Source of the DNA: JBCCTX01 sp965263105
GTDB taxonomy: Bacteria; Bacteroidota; Bacteroidia; J057
Assembly (NCBI GenBank): GCA_965263105.1
Contig: CBDHGL010000006.1
Location: 1-64,000, forward strand
DNA length: 64,000 bases
Direction of reading: 5' to 3'
Shown here: in pieces, positions 10,710-19,934 of the stretch
Position numbering within the stretch: position 1 is the stretch's first letter
How the letters are laid out: each line of letters begins with the position of its first letter
The notes under the pieces: model-generated
The model's database searches: none
Seen by the model: the letters and a program-made list of their open reading frames with translations, nothing else
What the model was told of the DNA's origin: nothing
Program-made: the position numbers and the translations under genes

Positions 10710-13700
10710 ATGACCATTTCTCTTCCTTCTTTCTACCCCTCAAGCTCCATTTTTTCATATACATATTTATTAATTGTTTTCCTCCTTTTCCCCTACTCTT
10801 CTCCGGAGGCCTTCTCCCAAAAACCGGGAGCCATTGGGAAATTCTTGGGTGGTCAACTTCCTGCCCTTACCCCTGGACAAGAAGGTACGGTAACTTACCA
10901 GGTAGTCCCAGCCTATCCCAACCTTTTCTTCCAAGATCCTTTAGTCATCACTTCCCATCCCCATGAAAACAGATTGTTTGTTGCTTCAAGACAAGGCTTA
11001 ATAGAGCACTTTCTTCCAAGCCCAGAGGTTAGTGTGAAACAGACTTTCCTAGATTTACAAGAGGAAACCGCCTTAGTACACGATGGAGGGTTTTTGGGCT
11101 TGGTCTTTCACCCCGAATTTGATACGCCCAATTCTCCTAATCGCTCTTTTGTGTACGCATTTTACTGTGCCAAAGGGCCCGAAGGAGACTATGGACCTAC
11201 CCGGTGCGTGGATCCAGAGTGTTTTAGTTGTGAAGATGAAGCAAACTGGTATGGAAGCTACCTCAGACTCTCACGATTTGAAGTGGATTTCTCTACCTAT
11301 ACCGTGGATAAACAATCTGAATTGCAGATGCTCAATATCCGGCAGTACAATGGAACCCATCGGGGGGGAGGCATGGCTTTCGGTGATGATGGATTCTTAT
11401 ACCTTACCTTAGGGGATCAGGCCCGCTATGCTACAGCACAAAGTATCTCAGATAATTTTGAAGGAGGGGTTATTAGAATAGATGTAGACCAGCAAGGAGG
11501 TACGATTAGCCACCCTCCCAGAAGGAAATTGGGATTGGATAGTGGATTCGAAGATGAAAGCAGTGGAAACGGCTACTTCATTCCCAATAGCAATCCTTGG
11601 ATGAGTACAAATGGAGAACTATTTGAGGAGTTCGTACAAATAGGCAATAGAAGTCCTCACCGGTTGACAAAAGATCGTATAACAGGAGATATCTGGATAG
11701 GAGAAGTAGGCCAAAACCAGCGAGAGGAGGTCAGTATTCTACAAATAGGCGGCAATGGGGGCTGGCCCTTGTACGAAGGTAATCTGTGGAGAAATGACCC
11801 TACCTGTGGAAACAATCAACTGGAATTAAGCTTAGGGACCTATAATCCTCCGGTTACAGATTTTGTCCGCACAGAAACGCGTTCCATAATTGGAGGATAC
11901 GTGTATCGAGGCGAAAAGCTTGCTAGTCTATTTGGAAAATATCTTTGTGGAGGACATGCACTGAATAAATTGTTTACTATTTCTCCCATGGAAGGAGGTT
12001 TATACAAAACAGAAGAACTCATCAACTTTTATCCAGGCTCTATCATTACCTTTGGGGAAGATTTTCATGGGGAGCTATATATGGGTCGCCTATCGCCTTC
12101 CACCAATTTGTATACCCTAGAAGAACGCCCCACTAACCCTCCTGCCCCTAACAGGTTATCTGAAACAGGGGCATTTGAAAACCTGGTGGACTTGGAGCCC
12201 TCTGAGGGCCTCATTCCCTATGAGATGATTGAGCCGTTTTGGTCGGATGGAGCGGAAAAGTTTCGCTGGATGGCTCTTCCCAACGATGGTACCTATAATA
12301 CGTCTAATGAACAGATTGGATTTTCTACTGATGGGACTTGGGCCTTTCCAGTGGGAACAGTGTTTATCAAACATTTTGAGATACAGGGTAAGCGACTGGA
12401 AACCCGTTTTGAGGTTTTGGGAGAAGATGATACTTTTTATTACCTCAGCTACAAATGGAATTCCGCTGGAACAGATGCCTTGCTCGTTACCGAAAGCTCG
12501 GAGGAAACCCTTACCCTTAATGGTCAGACTCAAGTTTGGCAATATCCGAGTCCGATAGAATGCCAAAGCTGTCACCTTGCTGCAGCAGGGGGGACCATTG
12601 GACTCCGAACAAGACATCTTAATCGTGAAATCACAGATAAATTCTCGCGTAATGCCATCAATCAACTGGTCCGCTTGAGTGATTGGGGCCTCATTCCTGA
12701 ACGTATTGGTGAAGGACAACTAAATTCCCTCCCTTCTTTAGCATGGAAGGGGGATGAGACCGCCTCTTTGGAACATCGGGCTCGTTCCTACTTGGATATC
12801 AATTGCGCCTATTGCCATCAACCCGGGGTGGGAAACCGCGCTGCCTTTGATGCCCGTATCAGCACGCCCCTGGAAGAAAGCAATTTGCTTTGGGGCTCTC
12901 TGCTGAATGCTTTAGGAAATCCTCAGGCAAGACTTATCGTCCCGGGTGAGGTAGAAAATTCCATGATTCACCAGCGGCTAAATTCCTTGGATATTGTAAA
13001 TGGCGTGGCCATGCCTCCTCTTTCCAAGGGTGTCGTTGATCAAGAAGGCCTAGCCCTGATTGAAGAATGGATTTCGAGCATGGACCCTCATACACTTATC
13101 AATCCTAATGGAGAAAAAAACCTCATTCCTAACTCCAGTGCACAGAATCTGGCTGGTGGTTGTACTCAAATAACACCCAATGCGCCCGAGCAAACGGGCT
13201 CCGCTTGGTTTCCAGAGCAGGTGGATCTGGCAGAAGACCTGGTGGTAAGTTTTAACCTTTCTCTAGGTACCCAAGAGGAAATAGGAGAAACCGATAATGG
13301 AGGGGATGGAGTCACTTTTCTATTTCAACAACAGGGTACAGACTTAGTTAGCACCCAAGGCGGAGGAAGCGGACTTGGAGCAACAGGCATTAGCCCATCG
13401 GTGGGAATTGAATTTGATACTTACTACTCAGGTACAGAGGAGGATATCTTCGATGACCACATGGCCATATTCCGAAATGGCGTTTTGGGGGATGTAGTCG
13501 CTGGCCCTATCTGTGTCAAGGAAGATTGCTCCAATGCAGAGGATGGAGAACCCTATCCGATCCGGATTGAATGGAAGGCTGAGCGCCAAACGCTGAAGGT
13601 ATTTTTCAATGGATCCTTAAGAGCAGAATGGACAGGGGATATGATAAACGGAATATTTGGAGGGGATAGTCAGGTCTATATAGGGTTTACAGGAGCAGTG

Positions 13701-14045
13701 GGAGGAGCCTTTAATGAACAAATCGTCTGTAATTTTTCTGTAAAGGAAGGGGATTCTACTCCAACTTCATCTGGAGAAGTAATACCAGTTGAATCCATAG
13801 GTATTCACCTCTTTCCCAACCCCGTAATAGATCAGCTATTTGTATTCTCCGAGCAATCAAAAGTCAACTTTTCTAAAATTTCAATTTATTCTCTACAAGG
13901 CCAACTCCTTAAGCGAGAAAATATATCCTCTCACGGATTGAGGAATTGGACGATCGATATGACAAAAATCCCAACTGGCTCTTATCTCTTGCTCTTAGAG
14001 GACGATACACATGCCCTTTACTTTTCCTCTATTGTAAAACGATAA
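10710..14045 (+). CDS. Secreted PQQ-type sugar dehydrogenase with di-CxxCH and L-type lectin domains, T9SS tail
   Basis: 1111 residues from the ATG at 10710, chosen because it puts a hydrophobic signal segment (LLIVFLLFPYSS) near the N-terminus; an upstream in-frame ATG at 10656 is less likely. Order: glucose/sorbosone dehydrogenase-like beta-propeller (about 50-470; HRGGGMAFGDDGFLYLTLGD is the active-site-type motif); a domain like the HNE_0200 family containing CQSCH (C618-H622) and CAYCH (C699-H703), which can attach heme c; an L-type (legume-like) lectin domain (about 803-1011; GGDGVTFLFQQ, VGIEFDTYYS); and a T9SS sorting domain (HLFPNPVIDQLFVFS). Predicted to oxidise a sugar at the cell surface or outside. 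The first half has the same architecture as the start of the giant protein at 33049-41826. Confidence 0.85.
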   Translation: MTISLPSFYPSSSIFSYTYLLIVFLLFPYSSPEAFSQKPGAIGKFLGGQLPALTPGQEGTVTYQVVPAYPNLFFQDPLVITSHPHENRLFVASRQGLIEHFLPSPEVSVKQTFLDLQEETALVHDGGFLGLVFHPEFDTPNSPNRSFVYAFYCAKGPEGDYGPTRCVDPECFSCEDEANWYGSYLRLSRFEVDFSTYTVDKQSELQMLNIRQYNGTHRGGGMAFGDDGFLYLTLGDQARYATAQSISDNFEGGVIRIDVDQQGGTISHPPRRKLGLDSGFEDESSGNGYFIPNSNPWMSTNGELFEEFVQIGNRSPHRLTKDRITGDIWIGEVGQNQREEVSILQIGGNGGWPLYEGNLWRNDPTCGNNQLELSLGTYNPPVTDFVRTETRSIIGGYVYRGEKLASLFGKYLCGGHALNKLFTISPMEGGLYKTEELINFYPGSIITFGEDFHGELYMGRLSPSTNLYTLEERPTNPPAPNRLSETGAFENLVDLEPSEGLIPYEMIEPFWSDGAEKFRWMALPNDGTYNTSNEQIGFSTDGTWAFPVGTVFIKHFEIQGKRLETRFEVLGEDDTFYYLSYKWNSAGTDALLVTESSEETLTLNGQTQVWQYPSPIECQSCHLAAAGGTIGLRTRHLNREITDKFSRNAINQLVRLSDWGLIPERIGEGQLNSLPSLAWKGDETASLEHRARSYLDINCAYCHQPGVGNRAAFDARISTPLEESNLLWGSLLNALGNPQARLIVPGEVENSMIHQRLNSLDIVNGVAMPPLSKGVVDQEGLALIEEWISSMDPHTLINPNGEKNLIPNSSAQNLAGGCTQITPNAPEQTGSAWFPEQVDLAEDLVVSFNLSLGTQEEIGETDNGGDGVTFLFQQQGTDLVSTQGGGSGLGATGISPSVGIEFDTYYSGTEEDIFDDHMAIFRNGVLGDVVAGPICVKEDCSNAEDGEPYPIRIEWKAERQTLKVFFNGSLRAEWTGDMINGIFGGDSQVYIGFTGAVGGAFNEQIVCNFSVKEGDSTPTSSGEVIPVESIGIHLFPNPVIDQLFVFSEQSKVNFSKISIYSLQGQLLKRENISSHGLRNWTIDMTKIPTGSYLLLLEDDTHALYFSSIVKR

Positions 14046-14117
14046 AGGGATTTCATACTAATTAAAGAATCATAGCGTTTTCCCTATGGATCCTACCCAT
14101 TTTGTCGAATTGCTTAG

Positions 14118-16058
14118 ATGAAAAACCGCATTCCCGCTGTTTGGCTACTTGTACTCCTTTTCCATTCCTCTACCTATGCTCAGGCGCCTCCTTTGCCTCC
14201 TAATGTGGATAGTTTAAAGCAGCTTATCCCCCAGTTAACTGATTCCCTCTTTGTGCGGAATTTATTGGATATTTCGAAGTACCACCTCATGTATGTCGAG
14301 ACGGATAGCGCTCGAAAATATCTAGAAATGGCTCAAAAGGCGCAGGATAAGCTAGACTACCCAACGATGCAAGCAGGGACCTGGAATATGTTGGGTGCCC
14401 TAGAAAGTTTTGAACGGAACCTGGGAGAAAGTCTATTCTGGTTGAAGAAGGCCTTGAAGAGTTTTGAGGATCAGAAGGACCTTAGGGGGATAAGTTCAGT
14501 TTGCACCAGTTTGGGAAGAACTTATTTTATCCTGAATGATCACCCCAACTCCTTGAAAATGCACCTCCGTGCCTTAGAAATTGATCAAGAATTACATGAT
14601 AAACGGGGAATCTTCATTGGAAATCACAATATATCCACTGTACTCTCCCGGATAGAGGAACCCAGAAAATCTATCTCTTACGAACTCAGAGCTTTACGAA
14701 CACCTGACTATAAAGCAGATACGATTGATTTAATCCCTGTGTATATGGGGATGGCTGCGGATTATCGAAATTTGTCCCTCTACGATAGTTCGATCTTCTA
14801 TAGCCGAACAGCTCTGGATCATGCTCGCCATATTAAGCATAAGGAGTTTCAAATGCGAATTCTAGGAGGTATGATCAATACCTTCAACCTAAAAGAATCC
14901 TACCAACAAGCTCTGTATTATCTTCAACAATTGGAGCCCTTAATTGATACGGCTGACTATATGCATCATGGACTCTACCACAATTATTTAGCCTCGGCTT
15001 TGTTTGGAGAAAAACACTATGATCATGCGATAGAAAATGCCATGATATCCCTCGACTATGCCCATAAACTGGATGAACTAATTCCCTACAATAATGCCTA
15101 CTTCCAACTCTATACATTTTACAAAGAATTGGGCCCAGCAGAAAAGGCCTTAGCTTATTATGAAAAATACCTGGATGCCCAGGACAGCATTTACCAACAG
15201 GAAAAACTGGACGAGGTAAAAAGGCTAGAATTGAGTTTCCAAGTAAGGGAAAAGGAGGAGAACATCCAGCAGATGAAAGAGGAGTCAAAGTGGAATGAAA
15301 AGCAAATACAACGAAAAAATAGATGGATAGCCCTATTGGGCTTGGGTATGTTGATTCTGATGGGCCTGCTCGTTTTGTTTTATCGAAATAAAATTTTGCA
15401 GGAGCGGCTGAAAAAAGGCCTGACGGAACAGCGTCTGCTGCGGACTCAAATGAACCCTCACTTCTTTTTCCACGCTTTAGGAACTATTCAACAATTCATC
15501 CTACAAGAGAAGAACCCCAAAGACTCGCTGCTTTACCTTTCCAAATTTGCTCGATTAATGCGTAATACCTTAGAAAGTAGCCAAACGGAGTTGATTCCCT
15601 TGACCCAAGAAATAGAAAGTCTGGAAAATTACATTCAACTCCAACAACTGCGACATAATTTCTCTTTTGACTATCACATTGCAATTGACCAGAACCTCAA
15701 TCCCAAAATCTATCAGATTCCCCCTATGCTGATCCAGCCTGTGGTGGAAAATGCCATTGAACATGGCTTGGTTCGAAAGGAAGATAAAGGAAAACTCACC
15801 CTTAATTTCCACCAAATACAAGATAGCCTGGAAATTACCATAGAAGATAACGGCGTGGGACGTCATAGCCTTGGAAGGGAAAAATCTCTGAAAAATCATA
15901 ACTCCCTCGCCACTCAACTTATTCGGGAAAGGCTGGACTTGCTGAGAAGAAACCTCCGGGAAGTGGCTCACATGAATACCATTGATCTCAAAGACATCAC
16001 GGGAAAGCCCTTAGGGACACGCGTTATTTTTCACCTTCCCCTTCAAATGAGTAATTAG
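14118..16058 (+). CDS. LytS-type sensor histidine kinase with TPR sensor domain
   Basis: 646 residues. Signal peptide (to about residue 22), then a TPR array (about 60-380) expected in the periplasm, one membrane helix (about 398-420), and a His_kinase/LytS module. The phosphoacceptor is H448 in QMNPHFFFHAL; the ATP lid shows N-box VVENAIEHGL and G1-box EDNGVG, all intact. It precedes a degenerate copy of itself by only 2 nt and a LytTR response regulator, so the three form one operon. The signal sensed is unknown. Confidence 0.92.
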   Translation: MKNRIPAVWLLVLLFHSSTYAQAPPLPPNVDSLKQLIPQLTDSLFVRNLLDISKYHLMYVETDSARKYLEMAQKAQDKLDYPTMQAGTWNMLGALESFERNLGESLFWLKKALKSFEDQKDLRGISSVCTSLGRTYFILNDHPNSLKMHLRALEIDQELHDKRGIFIGNHNISTVLSRIEEPRKSISYELRALRTPDYKADTIDLIPVYMGMAADYRNLSLYDSSIFYSRTALDHARHIKHKEFQMRILGGMINTFNLKESYQQALYYLQQLEPLIDTADYMHHGLYHNYLASALFGEKHYDHAIENAMISLDYAHKLDELIPYNNAYFQLYTFYKELGPAEKALAYYEKYLDAQDSIYQQEKLDEVKRLELSFQVREKEENIQQMKEESKWNEKQIQRKNRWIALLGLGMLILMGLLVLFYRNKILQERLKKGLTEQRLLRTQMNPHFFFHALGTIQQFILQEKNPKDSLLYLSKFARLMRNTLESSQTELIPLTQEIESLENYIQLQQLRHNFSFDYHIAIDQNLNPKIYQIPPMLIQPVVENAIEHGLVRKEDKGKLTLNFHQIQDSLEITIEDNGVGRHSLGREKSLKNHNSLATQLIRERLDLLRRNLREVAHMNTIDLKDITGKPLGTRVIFHLPLQMSN

Positions 16059-16060
16059 GC

Positions 16061-18023
16061 ATGGCCATTTTCAATATTCCTTCACTTGCTATAACCTACC
16101 TGATAGGGGGAATCCTATTCCTAACAGGATCTCCTTACCTGGCTCAACCTCAACGGGAAATAGACAGCTTAAAAGTCGTTTTGCAGGCATCGGAACCGGG
16201 AGATTCAGCTTATATAATGAACCAGTTGTTTATAGGCACCCAGTTTTTTTTCCTACACGAAACAGATAGTGCCCAGCACTATATAGAACAAGCCTGGGAT
16301 CAACTTTCCCCTAAGCTTTACCCAGAATTAACCATTTATGCCCTCAATCGCAAAGGAATTCTTGCAGGAGAGCAGGGACAGTATCCCAAAAGTATTGAAT
16401 ATTTACAGGAAGCTCTTGTTCTTAGCCAAACGCACCAAATTAAGAAAGGAATCAAAATCCAGTACCTAGGACTGGGAAGAACCTATTTGCAATTGGAGGA
16501 GTGGGATGTCGCCACAGATTATTTTTTTAAAGGATTAGAGATTGCGGAGGAACTTGGAGATTTGGAGGACCAATATATCGCTTTGCACAACATATCCATT
16601 CCCTTCTCCTACTCCCACCAGCACAAACAAGCCTTAAAATACAAACGAATGTCCTTATCTATCCCAGGCTTTCGAGTACCTCCTGTGAGGAAAATTGCCT
16701 CTTACATGGGTATGGCTAGTAATTTCAAGGAATTGGCTGCTTATGACAGTGCAGCTATCTATGGAGAAAAGGCTTTACATCTGGCCAAAGAACTAAAACA
16801 CGTTCCCTTTCAGGTTCGGATTTACAGTGGATTGGCTAATAATGCGATAAAACAGGAAGCCTATTCCCAGGCCTTAGCCTACTTGGAAGTCCAAGCCTCT
16901 TTACTCAATCCACAAGATATGGGGATGCTGGGTTCCCATCTCGTCAACAAAGCCTATGCCCTTTTTGGATTAAAGAGGTATGAAGAGGCCTTTCAAGTAA
17001 GTCGGGAAGTTCAGGAAATTGCTGAAAGTACAGAAAATTTAATGCTTCTTAACAACACCTACTATCAACTCTATACTTTTTACAAAGAATTAAATCAAAG
17101 TAGCCAGGCCCTCGATTTTCGGGAAAAGCTGAGAACCAGTGGAAGACAGCATAAACTTTGAAGGAAAACGCAAAGAAATTGATCGACTGGAGATTGTGTA
17201 TGAAACCCGAAAGAAGGAAAAAGAGTTAGGACGAATTACAGGAAGCCGCCAAAAAACAACAAATTGCCCTATCCGAAATAGAAATTGGGGTTTATGGTTC
17301 ATCGGGGGAATCTTAGTACTGGGCCTCTCTGGGAGTTATCCTATTTTTCAGGAATAGAATTCTTCAAACTCAGGTCCAACGAAACCTTACAGAACAACGT
17401 CTTATTGCGGGCCCAAATGAATCCCTTATTTTTTCTTCCATGCCCTCTCTACCTTAGAAAAATCCATTTTACGAGGAGAAGACAAGCAGACTTCTCTCCA
17501 CTACCTATCCCGCTTTGCCAAACTGATGAGAAATATTTTGGAGTGTAGTCGAACCGAATTTATTCCTTTGGAAGAAGAGATAGAAAACCTGGAAAATTAC
17601 CTCGAACTGCAGCGGCTACGACACAATTTCTCCTTTGATTTTGAGATCGATGTAGATCACCAAATAGATCAGGAAAGCTGGGGCATTCCCTCTATGCTCT
17701 TGCAACCCGTTATTGAGAATGCCATTGAGGAGAGACTCATTCCAAAGGGCAAGGAGGGAAGGCTTTCACTTGATTTTCACCAAATGGAGGACAGACTTCA
17801 AATTACAATTGAAGACAATGGCCCATATGAAGGGGGGGCAGAAACAAGGTCCTCTGGCAAAATAGAATCCAAAGGAACCCATCTGGTTCATCAGCGTTTA
17901 GCCCTTCTAAAAACCCGCAACTACAAACAAGCAGGGATGGAAATTCAAGGGCTTACCAATGCCCAAGGCTCAGCGATCGGTACACGTGTAGTGGTCCAGT
18001 TACCTGTTCACCCGATGTTATAA
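16061..18023 (+). pseudogene. Degenerate second LytS-type TPR histidine kinase, four frameshifts
   Basis: Paralogue of the upstream kinase with the same plan: signal segment, TPRs, a coiled stretch, one membrane helix, kinase module. The frame breaks four times by single extra bases: near 17135-17138, at GGG 17331-17333, at TT 17402-17403 and at T6 17429-17434. Removing one base at each site rejoins all segments into 652 aa with clear homology to the first kinase. The corrected protein would still be impaired: the phosphoacceptor His of NPHF is Leu (MNPLFFFHAL), N-box ENAIEHG is ENAIEER, and the G1-box DNGVG is DNGPYEG. It is therefore a pseudokinase or a decaying gene; four breaks within 300 bases favour decay, although local sequence error cannot be excluded. 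Confidence 0.85.
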
Positions 18024-18029
18024 GCACTT

Positions 18030-18791
18030 ATGATACAAGCACTAATTGTCGATAATGAATACAATGCTCGCAGCAACTTAAAAGCCTTACTCCAAGCCTT
18101 CTGCCAGGAAGTCAGTGTCATAGGAGAAGCAGATGGGGTTAAAACAGGTATAGAATCCATTGACCAGCACCAACCTCAGCTCCTTTTTCTGGATGTACAA
18201 ATGGATGATGGGACGGGTATGGATTTATTAAATCAACTTTCGAAACGAAGTTTTGAAGTTATTTTCACCACCGCCTATGATCAATTTGCCCTGCAAGCCA
18301 TCAAACTCAGTGCCCTTGATTACTTGCTGAAGCCCATTGATCCCACGGAACTCCAAGAAGCCGTGGCTAAGGCTCACAAACGACTTCAGGAAAAAGCTCA
18401 GTTAGATCCAGATCTTCAGTGGGAAGCCCTTCAGCATAACTACCAAACGGCTGATCATGAACAAAAGCTCGTATTAAAAGACGCAGAGAACCTCTATCTG
18501 GTAAATATCCTAGAGATCGTTCGTTGCGAGGCAACTGGGAGCTACACCAACTTTTTCCTACTGGGCGGTAAAAAAATTGTCGTATCTAACAACTTACGTG
18601 AATACGAGAAAAAGCTAAAACCTTATGGCTTTTACCGGTCTCACCATTCCCACCTGTTTAACTTTCATCATATTGCGCACTATGAGAAAGGCCAGGGAGG
18701 CTTCCTCGTCATGGGCGATGGGAGCAAAATCCCCGTCTCTGTACGGAGAAAGGAGGCTATTTTGAGCTTACTTTCAAATAATCCTAGTTGA
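18030..18791 (+). CDS. LytTR-family response regulator
   Basis: 253 residues. Receiver domain (1-120) with acidic pocket D8/E10, phosphoacceptor D55 in LLFLDVQM, and conserved T and K (TTAYDQFA, YLLKPI). The LytTR DNA-binding domain follows (about 145-250; VRCEATGSYTNFFLLGG, FYRSHHSHLFNFHHI). It starts 6 nt after the degenerate LytS gene and is the likely target of the intact kinase at 14118-16058. LytTR regulators bind short direct repeats; I did not identify a target site here. Confidence 0.95.
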   Translation: MIQALIVDNEYNARSNLKALLQAFCQEVSVIGEADGVKTGIESIDQHQPQLLFLDVQMDDGTGMDLLNQLSKRSFEVIFTTAYDQFALQAIKLSALDYLLKPIDPTELQEAVAKAHKRLQEKAQLDPDLQWEALQHNYQTADHEQKLVLKDAENLYLVNILEIVRCEATGSYTNFFLLGGKKIVVSNNLREYEKKLKPYGFYRSHHSHLFNFHHIAHYEKGQGGFLVMGDGSKIPVSVRRKEAILSLLSNNPS

Positions 18792-18830
18792 GTAAACTAC
18801 CTTACAAATTTCACATTTCCTTATTCTGCG

Positions 18831-19187
18831 CTAGCTCCTAGCGCTATTGTAGGTAAAGTAAGAAGCAAATAACAGGACTAATGCCCCTATTGCCGCCCAG
18901 TGCTGGCCGTCGCTGACCATTAAGTGGGCACTTGCCGCTAACAAAAAGTCAAAACAGAAGCCCGCATAGGCCCACTCCTTTAGGACAGAAGAACGACGAG
19001 ACCAAATGGCAATGATACCCAAAATTTTGGCTATGGCTAATGGATAAATAATGTAGGTAGGAAACCCTAAGCTCGTGAAAGTTTGAGCTACTTCAGCATG
19101 GTTAAAAAAGTACATGCCAGCTGACATGAGCATCATGGCGGATAGCAAACCGGTTGCTACCCAGTGGATAATTTTGTTTCTGTTCAT
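18831..19187 (-). CDS. DoxX-like membrane protein
   Basis: 118 residues with four hydrophobic segments (about 9-27, 46-62, 72-88, 95-113). The pattern SAGMYFFNH...FTSLGFPTYIIYPLAIAKILG is typical of DoxX-like proteins of Bacteroidota. The exact function is unknown; members are linked to redox and membrane stress. It converges with the LytTR gene. The last codons and stop fall in a small inverted repeat (18828-18844) without a T tract. Confidence 0.8.
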   Translation of the reverse strand: MNRNKIIHWVATGLLSAMMLMSAGMYFFNHAEVAQTFTSLGFPTYIIYPLAIAKILGIIAIWSRRSSVLKEWAYAGFCFDFLLAASAHLMVSDGQHWAAIGALVLLFASYFTYNSARS

Positions 19188-19566
19188 GGGTTTGGGTTGA
19201 AGGGTTAACTAATAGGAGTAGATATTCTGGATTAAGCAAAACAAGTCCAATATACCGAATTTCTGAATTATTTAGATGTCGGCTGTGGAACATAGATTTG
19301 AATTCCTTCAATCAAATAAAGTTATCCTGAAATTATTCCAAAGGAATAATCTTCAAAAAGCTAAAAACAGCGCTTAAATATTTATTTGCAAATTATTTCG
19401 AGATTTGAATTTAGTGACTTCAGGTGATACTATCCGTATCAATAAGGCGTTGTTATATAGTGGATATTTTTTATTTAGTGGAAAATAATATTCAAATAAT
19501 CAAAAACGCGATTTAAATATTGATTTTGCTAAAATTTTTAGCTTAATTGCAATTAAAATTAGCTAT
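19188..19566. other. AT-rich non-coding stretch
   Basis: No credible gene. Strongly AT-rich compared with its neighbours. It contains two related segments, one near 19374 (GCGCTTAAATATTTATTTGC) and one near 19508 (GCGATTTAAATATTGATTTT), and ends in the palindromes described separately. Confidence 0.5.
19528..19556. promoter_or_regulatory. Two adjacent AT-rich palindromes, operator-like
   Basis: GCTAAAATTTTTAGC (19528-19542, a hairpin with a one-base centre) is directly followed by the perfect 14-bp palindrome TTAATTGCAATTAA (19543-19556). They end 10 nt before the ATG of the small ORF at 19567, a position suited to an operator or leader structure. Function is inferred from position only. Confidence 0.35.
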
Positions 19567-19704
19567 ATGAAGAAAACCAAAAATTCTGCCCTTAATTCAT
19601 CTAAATTCACGACCATTAAAGGGCCAAAAACTAAAATAAAAGAGGCACTGGACAAACTAAAACAGGTTGAATCTCAAAATGAACAGATCACCAAGCATAT
19701 ATAA
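19567..19704 (+). CDS. Small basic ORF, 45 aa
   Basis: Opens MKKTKNSALNSSKF and has the central motif GPKTKIKEALDKLKQV. Lysine-rich, predicted helical, no signal peptide. The second half aligns with the ORF at 19777 (GPK[TS]xIxxA[LI]D), suggesting a pair of related small proteins. It may be an antitoxin- or regulator-like product, but no family is recognised. Confidence 0.4.
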   Translation: MKKTKNSALNSSKFTTIKGPKTKIKEALDKLKQVESQNEQITKHI

Positions 19705-19776
19705 CCAAATATACATATTTATGTACGTGTAATTTTATTTATTTGCAATTATGCGGGTAAGGAAAACGTACATTCT

Positions 19777-19926
19777 ATGAAACCAGGTCCAAAATCTGTT
19801 ATTGTCAATGCCATCGACACGGCTATCCAAGCTATTAGTATTGCGAAAAAAAACCCTCAATGGAAAAATAATAGGGATTTTGATAAAGCTATTCAAAAGT
19901 TGATTAAACTAAAAAAAAGTATGTGA
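19777..19926 (+). CDS. Small basic ORF, 49 aa, related to its neighbour
   Basis: Opens MKPGPKSVIVNAIDTAIQAI and ends in a lysine-rich helix (FDKAIQKLIKLKKSM). It shares the motif GPK[TS]xIxxA[LI]D with the ORF at 19567. It converges with the EAD11-like gene, whose stop is 9 nt away. Function unknown. Confidence 0.45.
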   Translation: MKPGPKSVIVNAIDTAIQAISIAKKNPQWKNNRDFDKAIQKLIKLKKSM

Positions 19927-19934
19927 GCTGTATA

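Noticed and set aside
18828..18844. GCGCTAG/CTAGCGC inverted repeat as a terminator between the LytTR and DoxX-like genes
   Set aside because: Lies across the end of the DoxX-like coding region and has no T tract.
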